Below, in pieces: positions 8,831 through 16,747 of a stretch of DNA of 64,000 nt. How positions within the stretch are numbered: the stretch's first letter is position 1; each line of letters starts with the position of its first letter. The stretch lies in assembly GCF_002797755.1 (NCBI RefSeq), contig NZ_PGFI01000011.1, forward strand, positions 1,612,001 through 1,676,000, read 5' to 3'. Under the pieces are notes generated by a model. It was not told where the DNA came from and made no database searches. It saw only the letters and a program-made list of their open reading frames with translations. Made by a program: the position numbers and the translations under genes. The stretch is from Brevirhabdus pacifica (GTDB lineage: Bacteria > Pseudomonadota > Alphaproteobacteria > Rhodobacterales > Rhodobacteraceae).

Positions 8831-9670
8831 ATGAAATTCACCGGCACCGACAGCTATGTGGCCACCGAGGACCTGACGATTGCCGTCAACGCCGCCGTCA
8901 CGCTTGAGCGTCCCCTTCTGGTCAAGGGAGAGCCGGGAACCGGCAAGACGGAACTGGCCCGCCAAGTCAGCGCGGCGCTGGGAATGCCCATGCTGGAATG
9001 GCATATCAAGTCGACCACCAAGGCCCAGCAGGGCCTTTATGAATATGACGCGGTGAGCCGCCTGCGCGACAGCCAGCTGGGCGACGCGCGGGTCCACGAC
9101 GTGGCCAATTACATCCGCAAGGGCAAGCTGTGGCAGGCCTTCGAGGCCGAGGAACGCGTGGTCCTGCTGATCGACGAGATCGACAAGGCGGATATCGAGT
9201 TTCCGAACGACCTTCTTCAGGAACTCGACCGGATGGAGTTTCATGTCTACGAAACCGGCCAGACCGTGCGCGCCGTGAACCGGCCCGTGGTCATCATCAC
9301 CTCGAACAATGAAAAGGAATTGCCCGACGCATTTCTGCGCCGCTGTTTTTTCCATTACATCCGTTTTCCGGGAATCGAGACGATGCGCAGAATCGTCGAG
9401 GTTCATTACCCGGGAATCAAGGATGAGCTTCTGACCACCGCCCTCACCCAGTTCTACGAGATTCGCGACACCGCAGGCCTGCGCAAGCGTCCTTCGACCT
9501 CGGAGGTGCTGGACTGGCTGAAGCTGCTGCTGGCCGAGGACCTTTCGGCGGCCGACATCCGCCGCGAGGGGAAGGACGCCCTGCCCAAGCTCTACGGGGC
9601 ATTGCTGAAGAACGAGCAGGACGTGCAGATGTTCGAGCGGCTTGCTTTCATGGCGCGTGGCGGTCGCTGA
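8831..9670 (+). CDS. MoxR-family AAA+ ATPase
   Basis: A 279-aa AAA+ ATPase of the MoxR/CoxD type. Walker A is GEPGTGKT at 33-40, Walker B is in LLIDEIDKADIEF near 115, and sensor 1 is in VVIITSNNEKELPDAF. MoxR ATPases act as chaperones with von Willebrand factor A partners, in metal-site or complex maturation. A CoxE-like VWA gene lies 2.1 kb downstream, and the two are usually neighbours in this group. Here a 610-nt gap, a DUF2927 lipoprotein and a 54-aa membrane protein separate them. The protein's client is unknown. Confidence 0.88.
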   Translation: MKFTGTDSYVATEDLTIAVNAAVTLERPLLVKGEPGTGKTELARQVSAALGMPMLEWHIKSTTKAQQGLYEYDAVSRLRDSQLGDARVHDVANYIRKGKLWQAFEAEERVVLLIDEIDKADIEFPNDLLQELDRMEFHVYETGQTVRAVNRPVVIITSNNEKELPDAFLRRCFFHYIRFPGIETMRRIVEVHYPGIKDELLTTALTQFYEIRDTAGLRKRPSTSEVLDWLKLLLAEDLSAADIRREGKDALPKLYGALLKNEQDVQMFERLAFMARGGR

Positions 9671-9928
9671 CCCCCTGATTGCCCCTGTGCCGCACCTGTG
9701 CCGCGCCAGCCGGTTGCTGCAATAAATTTTGCCGCCAGGGAACATTTTTGCAATCGCGCCCCAATCTCGTCACGATTCATGCGTAGTCACCGGCTCGAGG
9801 GTAATGAGTGATAGGGAAGCGAACCGAAGCAGTCATGTCAGGGCAGTTCATTAGGCACCTGTACGCTGACGCTCGGCCCACGTGGCAGGGACTTCGGGAA
9901 GCTCGACTATATTTTTAACAACTGTGCA

Positions 9929-9959
9929 GGCGAAGATTGTCCCTATGACAATCTTCGCC
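9929..9959 (+). terminator. perfect 13-bp hairpin, terminator-like
   Basis: The arms GGCGAAGATTGTC and GACAATCTTCGCC pair perfectly around a 5-nt loop (CCTAT). On the plus strand the stem is followed by ATTTTAATT, which fits an intrinsic terminator. No gene ends nearby: the MoxR stop is 259 nt upstream. The hairpin may therefore terminate a short untranslated RNA. Confidence 0.6.
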
Positions 9960-10085
9960 ATTTTAATTCGCCCTTCACCCCAAACACGCCATTTTGCCGC
10001 CCATTCGGGGCATTCCCGCATCTTTCGGGTCCCGCCCAGGCGATCGCCCGGACGGCGGGCAAACGCGGCCATGTCAAGGCAATGC

Positions 10086-10113
10086 TTGGAAGATCGGGAT
10101 TACCTGCTATCTA
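10086..10113 (+). promoter_or_regulatory. possible sigma-70 promoter of the DUF2927 operon
   Basis: TTGGAA and TATCTA are separated by 16 nt, about 168 nt upstream of the DUF2927 start. The match is moderate and was found by eye only. Confidence 0.3.
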
Positions 10114-10280
10114 CAAGTATTGAACTTGGTGAAGCGCACCGTTGCCCTGGGTACGACAGCCCTCGACGGCGCGATGCATCATGGCGGCATCCCATGTCGT
10201 CGGCTCAACCCGCCTGACACGGCGGATAATGGATCGGACAGGCAAGTGACGGGCCAGGAAAACCACGATTGGACAATGGC

Positions 10281-11639
10281 ATGAGGTTGGCAGTGCTTGC
10301 CTTTCTCGCGCTGTCTGCGTGCGCCTCGGTCCCCATGAGCGAGGTGCCCGAGAGGCGCGCCACGCAGACCGACCTGCCGCCGATGAAGGTGTTTGCCGGA
10401 CGGGCCCAACAGGCCCCTGCCCGCAGCAACGCCGAAATCGCGCGCGATTTCCTCGAACTCAGCTTCGAGATGGAAAGCGGCCGACAGCTTCCGATCCTGA
10501 CCCGATTCGAGGGCCCCATCGAGGTCGAGCTTCGCAATGCGGCCTCGAGCAGCCTGCGCAACGACCTTGACCGGCTGATCGCCCGGCTGCGGCGCGAAGC
10601 GGGGATCGACATCACGCTGGTCAAGCGCAGCGACACGCCCGAAATCGTGATCGAGACCGTCAGCCGCCGCGAATTGCAGCGCTACGTGCCTCAGGCCGCC
10701 TGTTTCGTGGTGCCCCGCGTCGCCGGCTGGCAGGATTTCAAGCGCAACCGCCGGGGTGCGGTCACCGACTGGACCTCGCTGCGCCAGCGCGAACAGGTCT
10801 CGGTGCTGATCCCCCGCGATGTCAGCCCGCAGGAAGTCCGCGACTGCCTGCACGAAGAGGTGGCGCAGGCGCTGGGTCCGCTCAACGATCTTTACCGGCT
10901 GCACGATTCGGTCTTCAACGACGATAATTTCCACACCGTGCTGACCGGCTTCGACATGACGATTCTGCGCGCCTATTACGCGCCCGAGTTGCGCAGCGGC
11001 ATGACCCGCGATCAGGTGGCGGCGGCCCTGCCCGGCATCCTTGCGCGGATCAACCCGGCCGGCCAGCGCAGCGACCCGGGCACCGCCGCGCGCACGCCGC
11101 GCAGCTGGATTGATGCGATCGAGAAGGCGCTTGGCCCGCGGGCCTCATCCTCGGTTCGGATCGACGCCGCTCGCCGCGCCGTCGCCATCGCCCAGACCCG
11201 GGGCTGGCGCGACAACCGCCTGGCCTTCAGTCAGTTCGCCCTGGGCCGCCTGATCATGCCCATCGATCCGCGCGGTGCGACCGAGGCATTCCTGAGCGCC
11301 AAGCAGATCTATGACAGCCTGCCGGGTCACGACGTGCAATCGGCCCACGTGGCGATGCAGCTTTCGGCGTTTGCGCTGTCGGCCGGACAGGCCAACTCGG
11401 CCATCGGATTGGTCGAGGGGGCGCTGCCGGCGGCGGCTGAGTCGGAGAATGCTGCCCTTCTCTCGACCCTTTTGATGATCAAGGCCGAGGCGCTGAGCCT
11501 GACGGGCCGCCGTGCCGAGGCCGCGATCGTCCGCCTCGACAGTCTGGGCTGGGCGCGGTATGGCATCGGCAGTGACCGGGAAGTGCGCTCGAGGTTGACC
11601 GAGATTTCGGCGCTTTCCCCTGCCCGAACAAGGTTCTGA
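10281..11639 (+). CDS. DUF2927 domain lipoprotein
   Basis: A 452-aa secreted lipoprotein. The signal peptide ends in the lipobox LSAC with Cys14, so the protein is likely anchored to a membrane facing the periplasm. The central part (about 60-260), with CLHEEVAQALGPLNDLYRLHDSVFNDD, matches the DUF2927 region; the HEE-type motif recalls zinc peptidases but activity is unproven. The C-terminal third is helical and repeat-like (tetratricopeptide-like spacing), possibly for binding. The ATG at 10281 is preferred over an in-frame TTG at 10269, which would only delay the signal peptide. It is the first gene of a likely operon with the 54-aa protein and the VWA gene. Confidence 0.78.
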   Translation: MRLAVLAFLALSACASVPMSEVPERRATQTDLPPMKVFAGRAQQAPARSNAEIARDFLELSFEMESGRQLPILTRFEGPIEVELRNAASSSLRNDLDRLIARLRREAGIDITLVKRSDTPEIVIETVSRRELQRYVPQAACFVVPRVAGWQDFKRNRRGAVTDWTSLRQREQVSVLIPRDVSPQEVRDCLHEEVAQALGPLNDLYRLHDSVFNDDNFHTVLTGFDMTILRAYYAPELRSGMTRDQVAAALPGILARINPAGQRSDPGTAARTPRSWIDAIEKALGPRASSSVRIDAARRAVAIAQTRGWRDNRLAFSQFALGRLIMPIDPRGATEAFLSAKQIYDSLPGHDVQSAHVAMQLSAFALSAGQANSAIGLVEGALPAAAESENAALLSTLLMIKAEALSLTGRRAEAAIVRLDSLGWARYGIGSDREVRSRLTEISALSPARTRF

Positions 11640-11643
11640 ACGC

Positions 11644-11808
11644 ATGATCGTTATTCTTGGCGTCCTCATTGGCGCGATCTGGGGCTTTACCCTTGCCCGT
11701 CGCCGCGGCGGCAACCGCTTGGACATGGCCCAGTACGCAACCGGTTTTGCCATTGCTTTCGGCACCTTGGGGATGATCCTGACCATCGTGGTCGAACGGA
11801 TGGTCTGA
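11644..11808 (+). CDS. small two-helix membrane protein (54 aa)
   Basis: It begins 4 nt after the DUF2927 stop and ends 4 nt before the VWA start, so it is embedded in the operon. The 54-aa product has two hydrophobic stretches (MIVILGVLIGAIWGFTLA and FAIAFGTLGMILTIVV) joined by a short basic linker with RRRGGN. That predicts a helical-hairpin inner-membrane protein. Codon use matches its neighbours. I do not recognise a named family. Position suggests it serves the same process as the lipoprotein and the MoxR/VWA pair. Confidence 0.72.
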   Translation: MIVILGVLIGAIWGFTLARRRGGNRLDMAQYATGFAIAFGTLGMILTIVVERMV

Positions 11809-11812
11809 GCCC

Positions 11813-12997
11813 GTGTTCCTGCCCTTCTTCGAGAAGCTCAGGGAAAGCGGGATACCCGTATCGCTTCGTGAATACCTGGCGTTTCTGGCGGGCATGAAGG
11901 CGGGCATCGTCACCTACGACGTCGAGGGGTTCTATTTTCTGGCCCGCACATCGATGGTCAAGGACGAGCGTCACCTCGATCGGTTCGATCGCGCCTTTGC
12001 CAGCGCCTTCAAGGGGCTTGAGGATATCGGCCTGGACCAGGTGCTGGAGGCGATGGATCTGCCGGCCGACTGGCTGGAGAAGATGGCCGAAAAGCACCTG
12101 AGCGCCGAGGAAAAGGCCGAGATCGAAGCCCTTGGCGGCTTTGAAAAGTTGATGGACACCCTGCGCGAGCGGCTGAAGGAACAGCAAAAGCGCCACCAGG
12201 GCGGCAGCAAGTGGATCGGCACCGCCGGCACCTCGCCCTTCGGCGCCTATGGCTACAATCCCGAGGGTGTGCGCATCGGCCAGGACGGCTCCCGCCACCA
12301 GCGGGCGGTGAAAGTCTGGGATCGGCGGGAGTTCCGCAACCTCGACGGCGACGTGGAACTGGGCACACGCAACATCAAGGTGGCGCTGAAACGCCTGCGC
12401 CAATGGGCCCGCGACGGCGCCGCCGAGGAGTTGGACCTCAATGGTACGATCCGCGCCACGGCCGAACACGGCTACCTGGACGTGGTCACCCGCCCCGAGC
12501 GGCGCAACGCGGTCAAGGTTCTGCTGTTTCTTGACGTGGGCGGGTCCATGGACCCCCATGTGCAGGTGGTCGAGGAGCTGTTCTCGGCCGCGCGGGCCGA
12601 ATTCAAGCACATGGAATATTACTATTTCCACAACTGCCTTTACGAGGGTGTGTGGAAGGACAACCGCCGCCGCCACGCAGAGCGCATTCCCACTTGGGAC
12701 GTCCTGCGCACCTTCGGGTCGGATTATCGCTGCATCTTCGTTGGCGACGCCTCCATGTCGCCCTACGAGATCGCCTTCGCGGGCGGCGCCAGCGAGCATT
12801 GGAATGAAGAGCCCGGCAGCACCTGGCTGAGCCGCGCGCGCGAACAATGGCCCGCCACCGTCTGGATCAACCCCATGCCCGAGCGGTTCTGGCCCTACAC
12901 CCAGTCGATCGCCATGATCCAGGAGCTGTTCGAGGGGCGCATGTTCCCCATGACCCTGGATGGCATCGGCCGCGCGGTCGACGAGCTGCGGCGATGA
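11813..12997 (+). CDS. von Willebrand factor A domain protein, CoxE-like
   Basis: A 394-aa protein with a helical N-terminal half, an Arg/Lys/Glu-rich stretch at about 90-140, and a VWA fold with the MIDAS motif DVGGSM near residue 240. Further regions are HMEYYYFHNCLYEGVW and FVGDASMSPYEI, which recur in the CoxE-like VWA family. These proteins work with MoxR ATPases, here the one at 8831-9670. The start is GTG at 11813, 4 nt after the small membrane protein stop. The role is probably assembly or remodelling of an unknown metallo- or multi-subunit complex. Confidence 0.85.
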   Translation: MFLPFFEKLRESGIPVSLREYLAFLAGMKAGIVTYDVEGFYFLARTSMVKDERHLDRFDRAFASAFKGLEDIGLDQVLEAMDLPADWLEKMAEKHLSAEEKAEIEALGGFEKLMDTLRERLKEQQKRHQGGSKWIGTAGTSPFGAYGYNPEGVRIGQDGSRHQRAVKVWDRREFRNLDGDVELGTRNIKVALKRLRQWARDGAAEELDLNGTIRATAEHGYLDVVTRPERRNAVKVLLFLDVGGSMDPHVQVVEELFSAARAEFKHMEYYYFHNCLYEGVWKDNRRRHAERIPTWDVLRTFGSDYRCIFVGDASMSPYEIAFAGGASEHWNEEPGSTWLSRAREQWPATVWINPMPERFWPYTQSIAMIQELFEGRMFPMTLDGIGRAVDELRR

Positions 12998-13067
12998 GCC
13001 CGCGCGCGGGGATCCCGGCCCGCCAGCCCGATGAAACCGCGGGTCGCCATTCCCATATGGTAAAGCG

Positions 13068-13754
13068 ATGCTGAAACTCACACCGATCCTGCTGGCCATC
13101 GCCTATGCGCTGGTGATGTACCGCTTCTCGATCTGGCGCACCCGGCGCGAGCTGGACGCCCGTTCAACCGAGCTTGACGACCCGGCGCTCGGCAAACTGA
13201 ACGACCAGATGGCAGCGGCGCTGAACCTGCCGCGGATCCGCGTCCACATTTACGAGATCGAGCCGGTCAACGGGCTGGCCGCGCCCGACGGCCGGATCTT
13301 CATAACCCGGGGTTTTTTCCGCAAATACAAGGCCGGCGAGGTCACCGCCAAGGAGCTGGCCAGCGTCGTCGCCCACGAGCTGGGCCACGTGGCCCTGGGC
13401 CATTCGCGCCGCCGAATGATCGATTTCTCGGGTCAGAACGCGGTGCGCACGGCGCTGATGCTGGTACTGGGGCGGATCATCCCCGGCGTCGGCGCCTGGA
13501 TCGCCAACCTTCTGACCAGCGCCCTTGCCGCCCGGCTGTCGCGCCAGGACGAGTACGAGGCCGACGCCTATGCCTCGGCGCTGCTGACCAAGGCGGGCAT
13601 TGGCACCGCGCCGCAGAAGGCGATGTTCCGCAAGCTTGAGGCGATGACGGGGCCGCGGGGCGCCGCGCCCGCCTGGCTTCTGAGCCACCCGGCGACCGGT
13701 GAGCGGATCGCGGCGATCGAGGCGCTGGAAGCGCGCTGGTCGGCCTTGTCTTGA
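13068..13754 (+). CDS. M48-family zinc metallopeptidase
   Basis: A 228-aa protease with the zinc motif HELGH near residues 103-107 followed by VALGHSRRR, and a downstream EYEADAYA segment that supplies the third zinc ligand Glu. An N-terminal hydrophobic segment (about 1-22) and a central one (about 125-155) suggest membrane attachment. It resembles HtpX/Oma1-type quality-control peptidases but is shorter. It lies 70 nt past the VWA gene on the same strand and may belong to the same transcript. A copy of the 31-bp repeat begins 9 nt after its stop. Confidence 0.85.
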   Translation: MLKLTPILLAIAYALVMYRFSIWRTRRELDARSTELDDPALGKLNDQMAAALNLPRIRVHIYEIEPVNGLAAPDGRIFITRGFFRKYKAGEVTAKELASVVAHELGHVALGHSRRRMIDFSGQNAVRTALMLVLGRIIPGVGAWIANLLTSALAARLSRQDEYEADAYASALLTKAGIGTAPQKAMFRKLEAMTGPRGAAPAWLLSHPATGERIAAIEALEARWSALS

Positions 13755-13763
13755 GGGCGGGGA

Positions 13764-13794
13764 GCCTCCGGCGGGGATATTTTCACGACAATGA
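13764..13794. repeat. 31-bp intergenic repeat, copy 1
   Basis: It begins GCCTCCGGCGGGGATATTTT and ends CACGACAATGA. It is identical over all 31 bp to the copy at 31603-31633. It sits between the M48 stop and the PIN gene stop (convergent genes). See the finding on this repeat. Confidence 0.85.
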
Positions 13795-13808
13795 GAGGGG
13801 CCGCCGGC

Positions 13809-14351
13809 TCAGCTGGCGAGGGCGCGGGCGAGGCGCGTGAGCCGGGCCTTTTTGAGGAGCGGCGCCAGTGCGCGGTCCTGGCCGTCGATCTCGCTGGCGC
13901 GGAGGCGCACGGATTCGGCGGCACCGGCGATCATGTCGGGTTGGTCCGACCAGAGTTGCCAGAGGAAGCTGTCTGGATCGCGCCGCTCCAGCCCCTCGCC
14001 GGCCAGGGTGCCGCGGGGAAAGTCACGGGCGTTGAGGGTCAGCAGCATGTCGGCCGAGCCCGCGATGGCGGCGGCCAGGACGTGCAGGTCATTCTCATCG
14101 GGCAGGTGGAGCCGTGCCTCGATCCCCGGCGCGGGGGGGATGGCGGCGCCGGGGAAGCGGTCGCGCAGCAGCGCGATCTCGATCCGCGCGGCGGCCTCGC
14201 CCCCGGGGCCGATCTTGCGGGCCGCCCGCGCCCACTCCTCAAGGATCCTTTCGGACCAGATCGGCTGAAAGAGCCCCGCCTCCGCCACGGCCAGGAGCAT
14301 TTCGCGCATGACCGTGGGGAAGAGGACGCAGGCGTCGAGGAGAACCTTCAC
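13809..14351 (-). CDS. PIN-domain protein (VapC-like ribonuclease fold)
   Basis: A 180-aa protein whose N-terminal half is a PIN domain. Acidic residues that would hold Mg2+ are visible: Asp6 in MKVLLDACVLFP, Glu39, Asp88 in DENDLHVLAAA and Asp110 in NARDFP. PIN proteins cleave RNA, often as toxins, but no antitoxin gene lies beside this one. The extra 60-aa basic helical tail is typical of the longer, non-toxin PIN subgroup. Its ATG overlaps the stop of the RlmI-like methyltransferase (ATGA), so the two are co-translated, hinting at a shared RNA substrate. Confidence 0.8.
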   Translation of the reverse strand: MKVLLDACVLFPTVMREMLLAVAEAGLFQPIWSERILEEWARAARKIGPGGEAAARIEIALLRDRFPGAAIPPAPGIEARLHLPDENDLHVLAAAIAGSADMLLTLNARDFPRGTLAGEGLERRDPDSFLWQLWSDQPDMIAGAAESVRLRASEIDGQDRALAPLLKKARLTRLARALAS

Positions 14352-15544
14352 CCGTCGAGCCGGTAGAAGAGCGCCTTTAGATAACCGCTTTCGGCAAGCT
14401 GGGGGTGCATCGGGTGGTCAGGGCCGGCAAACCCGGTGTGGATGAGCTGCCCGAGCCGGCCACCGCGGCCGATGCCGCGGGTCGAGGCCTGGCGGAACCG
14501 CGCCAGGTCCGCCGCGTGGGAGCAGGAGCAGAGCACCAGATATCCGCCCGGCGCCACCAGCCCGGCCGCCAGCCGCGCCACGCGCTCATAGGCGCGCAAG
14601 CCGGCTTCGAGGGATTTCTTGCCGGGTGCGAAGGCGGGCGGGTCGCAGACCACGAGGTCGAATTTGCGCCCCTCCTCGGCCAGGGCGGTCATCTCGTCGA
14701 AGGCATCGCCCTTGCGGGTAGTGAAGCGATCGGCCAGGCCGCTTTCGCGCGCGCCCTGCTCGGCCAGTTCCAGCGCCGGGGCCGAGCCGTCGACCGCAAG
14801 CGCCTCGGTCGCGCCCTGGGCCAGGGCCGCGAGGGCAAAGCCGCCCACGTGGCTGAAGACATCCAGGACGCTGCCGCCACGGCCCAGCCGGGCGGCGAAG
14901 GCGTGGTTGGGGCGCTGGTCGTAGAACAGCCCCGTCTTCTGGCCGCCCAGCAGGTCGGCCATGTAGGTCGCGCCGTTCATCGGCACGGGCACCGGCCCCT
15001 CCACGGCGCCCGCCTCGACGCGGATGAACTCCTCCAGCCCCTCGAGGCTGCGGGTCCGGCCCGATCCGTTACGCACGATGTTGGCGATGCCCATCTCCTG
15101 GAGCACTGCGGTGATCTCGGGCATCAGCCGGTCGGCCCAGGCGGCGTTGGGCTGGACGACGGCGGTGTCGCCGAAACGGTCGATCACCATGCCGGGCAGG
15201 CCGTCGGCCTCGGCGTGGACGAGCCGGTAGAAGGGCGCGTCGTAAAGGTGCTCGCGCATGGCCATGGCGGTCGCGATGCGCCGGCGCAGCCATTCGGCGT
15301 CGATCCGGGCGGCCGGGTCCCGGTCGAGGATGCGGCAGGTTATGCGCGATGCGGGCGTGATGGCGACCAGCGCCATCTCCTGGCGCTCGCCATCGGCGAG
15401 CACGGCGATAGTTCCGGGTTCGAGCGCGCGCGTGCGGCGGTCGAGCACCAGCTCGTCGGAGAAAACCCAAGGGGCGCCATGGCGGATCGCGCGGGCGTCG
15501 GCCTTGGGCTTGAGTTTCACAACGGGATAAGGGGACAGCGTCAT
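14348..15544 (-). CDS. RlmI-like class I SAM-dependent rRNA (cytosine-C5) methyltransferase
   Basis: A 398-aa enzyme with an N-terminal PUA domain (about 5-75), a central EEHP-like RNA-binding region and a C-terminal Rossmann methyltransferase fold. The SAM site is in SVLDVFSHVGGFALAAL. VCDPPAFAPGKK and LCSCSHAAD match the RlmI family, which makes m5C1962 in 23S rRNA. Exact target is inferred. The ATG at 15544 (MTLSPYPVV) is preferred over a GTG at 15553. The stop overlaps the PIN gene start. Confidence 0.85.
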   Translation of the reverse strand: MTLSPYPVVKLKPKADARAIRHGAPWVFSDELVLDRRTRALEPGTIAVLADGERQEMALVAITPASRITCRILDRDPAARIDAEWLRRRIATAMAMREHLYDAPFYRLVHAEADGLPGMVIDRFGDTAVVQPNAAWADRLMPEITAVLQEMGIANIVRNGSGRTRSLEGLEEFIRVEAGAVEGPVPVPMNGATYMADLLGGQKTGLFYDQRPNHAFAARLGRGGSVLDVFSHVGGFALAALAQGATEALAVDGSAPALELAEQGARESGLADRFTTRKGDAFDEMTALAEEGRKFDLVVCDPPAFAPGKKSLEAGLRAYERVARLAAGLVAPGGYLVLCSCSHAADLARFRQASTRGIGRGGRLGQLIHTGFAGPDHPMHPQLAESGYLKALFYRLDG

Positions 15545-15595
15545 GCCGTCCACTTACCCCCATTCGGTGAATTGGAAAAGTGCCTAGTCGCGCGG

Positions 15596-16234
15596 TCAGT
15601 TCGCGGCGCGGCGGGCCCCGGGTGTCACGCGCATGGCCTGGGGGACCGACAGCGTGTCGGCGACCCAGTTCTGCAGGTGGGCCATGATGCGCACCTTCTG
15701 GCCCTGGCCGTTGCGCTCGGCCTTCAGGGCGCGGCGGCCGCCGTAGCCGCGCAGATCGACCTTGTGGCGTTGACGCGGGACCAGCACCTCGCCGGTGTTA
15801 GCGTCGCGCACTTCCATGTCGAAGAGCATGTTGTGCACGCCCCCGATGGAATTGCGGGTCTTGGGCGAAAGGCTGTGGAAGCGGACCACCTCGACATCGA
15901 CGAAGACGGGGCGCCCGCCGCGCAGACCGCTCAGGCCGGCGGTCAGCCCATCGTCCATCAAACGCTGGACCTGCTGGTGGCGGTTGCCGACCGGGTCGCC
16001 GTGCCAGACGATGTCGGCCATGGGGTAATAGACGTCGGCCTCGGTGGTGGGGAGCGTCTCGGGGACGTTCACGCGCACGTCGCGCAGGGTCCACTCGGCC
16101 GAGGGCAGGTAGCTCGCGCCGGCGGTGCCGACATCGCTGGCCATGGGGACATCGCGCGAGGCAAGATCAGTCGAGGCGCAGGCGCCGAGGCTGAGGGCGG
16201 TCGCAATGGCGACAATGGTTTTGAGGGATTTCAT
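15596..16234 (-). CDS. secreted lipoprotein of unknown function (possible DUF6778)
   Basis: A 212-aa lipoprotein with a clear signal peptide and lipobox SLGAC, Cys19. The mature part is a mixed alpha/beta domain with DADVYYP-like and FVDVEVVRFHSLSP segments and no catalytic motif that I recognise. From memory it resembles the small Rhodobacteraceae lipoprotein family DUF6778, but I could not verify this. The start ATG at 16234 is preceded by AGGAGTCCCACG, a good ribosome site. It stands alone, 52 nt downstream of the methyltransferase start on the same strand. Confidence 0.7.
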   Translation of the reverse strand: MKSLKTIVAIATALSLGACASTDLASRDVPMASDVGTAGASYLPSAEWTLRDVRVNVPETLPTTEADVYYPMADIVWHGDPVGNRHQQVQRLMDDGLTAGLSGLRGGRPVFVDVEVVRFHSLSPKTRNSIGGVHNMLFDMEVRDANTGEVLVPRQRHKVDLRGYGGRRALKAERNGQGQKVRIMAHLQNWVADTLSVPQAMRVTPGARRAAN

Positions 16235-16380
16235 CGTGGGACTCCTGCACTGGTAACGACGAGCCCCCGTCGGGACCCGCTACACAACTTTCGCGTGAAA
16301 GTGATGCAGCCGAATTGAGGCGAAAATTGGCAAAACTCGCATCAATTCCAAGGATCCCCACCCTTTGGCAGGGCGGGACT

Positions 16381-16427
16381 ATCCGTTTAGAACAGTCCCG
16401 CCATGCATTTGACGCATATCTTAGGCC
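16381..16427. repeat. imperfect direct repeat flanking the 59-aa gene, left copy
   Basis: ATCCGT, then CCCGCCATGC, GCATA and GGCC occur in the same order here and at 16671-16702; this copy has extra bases between the blocks. It spans the stop of the 59-aa gene. It also contains a 9-bp inverted repeat (GGCGGGACT 16372-16380 with AGTCCCGCC 16394-16402), which could act as a weak terminator. Confidence 0.4.
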
Positions 16428-16600
16428 TTGCTGGCAAGGCCTTCGGGGCTGCGTTGACCCCGGTGGGCCAGCTTCACGAAGTATTCGCGGGCGGCCAGGT
16501 AGAAGGTGCGAACAGCCTCGGCACGAAGCTGGCGAGCCTGAAGCTCGTAGGCAGCGTAGTCGATCGGGGCGTTGCTGTACTGGATGTTTTGGTTGGTCAT
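16421..16600 (-). CDS. small conserved-type protein (59 aa, possible RSP_7527 family)
   Basis: A 59-aa soluble helical protein beginning MTNQNIQYSN, with a core rich in Ala, Arg, Tyr and Leu (YELQARQLRAEAVRTFY) and a basic C-terminus. From memory, small Rhodobacteraceae proteins labelled RSP_7527 family share the ARxLRAEA-type core; this is unverified. The start at 16600 has AAGGA 8 nt upstream, and codon use is G/C-biased as in real genes. It lies between two imperfect direct repeats, and reads divergently from edd. Confidence 0.65.
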   Translation of the reverse strand: MTNQNIQYSNAPIDYAAYELQARQLRAEAVRTFYLAAREYFVKLAHRGQRSPEGLASKA

Positions 16601-16670
16601 GGTCTTGTTCCTTGTCTTTCTGTCATGGAAAGATCTAGGCTTGGTAGCGCCGGATTACTAATGCCATTCG

Positions 16671-16702
16671 ATCCGTCCCGCCATGCGCTCAGCGCATAGG
16701 CC
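16671..16702. repeat. imperfect direct repeat flanking the 59-aa gene, right copy
   Basis: The compact copy: ATCCGT directly joined to CCCGCCATGC, then GCTCAGC, GCATA and GGCC. It also forms the short palindrome ATGCGC-TCA-GCGCAT. It lies in the divergent promoter region between the 59-aa gene and edd. Confidence 0.4.
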
Positions 16703-16747
16703 ACGCGCCAGGCCCATATTCAGGGCCACTGCGACAGATGGGCGGAT

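Larger units (their letters stand above)
9671..10280. other. 610-nt intergenic region with a hairpin and possible promoter
   Basis: No convincing protein gene is seen. The first 250 nt are AT-richer than the surroundings and include a plausible TTGCAA / CACGAT promoter pair (17-nt spacing) near 9747-9775, followed by two very short reading frames. A perfect 13-bp hairpin sits at 9929-9959, and a second promoter-like pair at 10086-10113 faces the DUF2927 gene. A minus-strand frame beginning at 9962 uses the hairpin as codons and is not persuasive. The layout would fit a small RNA or a leader/attenuator, but nothing proves transcription. Confidence 0.45.

Noticed and set aside
9851-10072. A 73-aa minus-strand frame in the 610-nt gap, with a shorter version starting near 9962
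   Set aside because: Its first codons coincide with the perfect hairpin; no ribosome site and no recognisable domain. The hairpin explains the conservation-like look better. It remains possible that a short peptide is made.
14405-16318. A 637-aa plus-strand frame opposite the RlmI-like gene and lipoprotein gene
   Set aside because: It is antisense to two genes with clear family motifs and has low-complexity composition.
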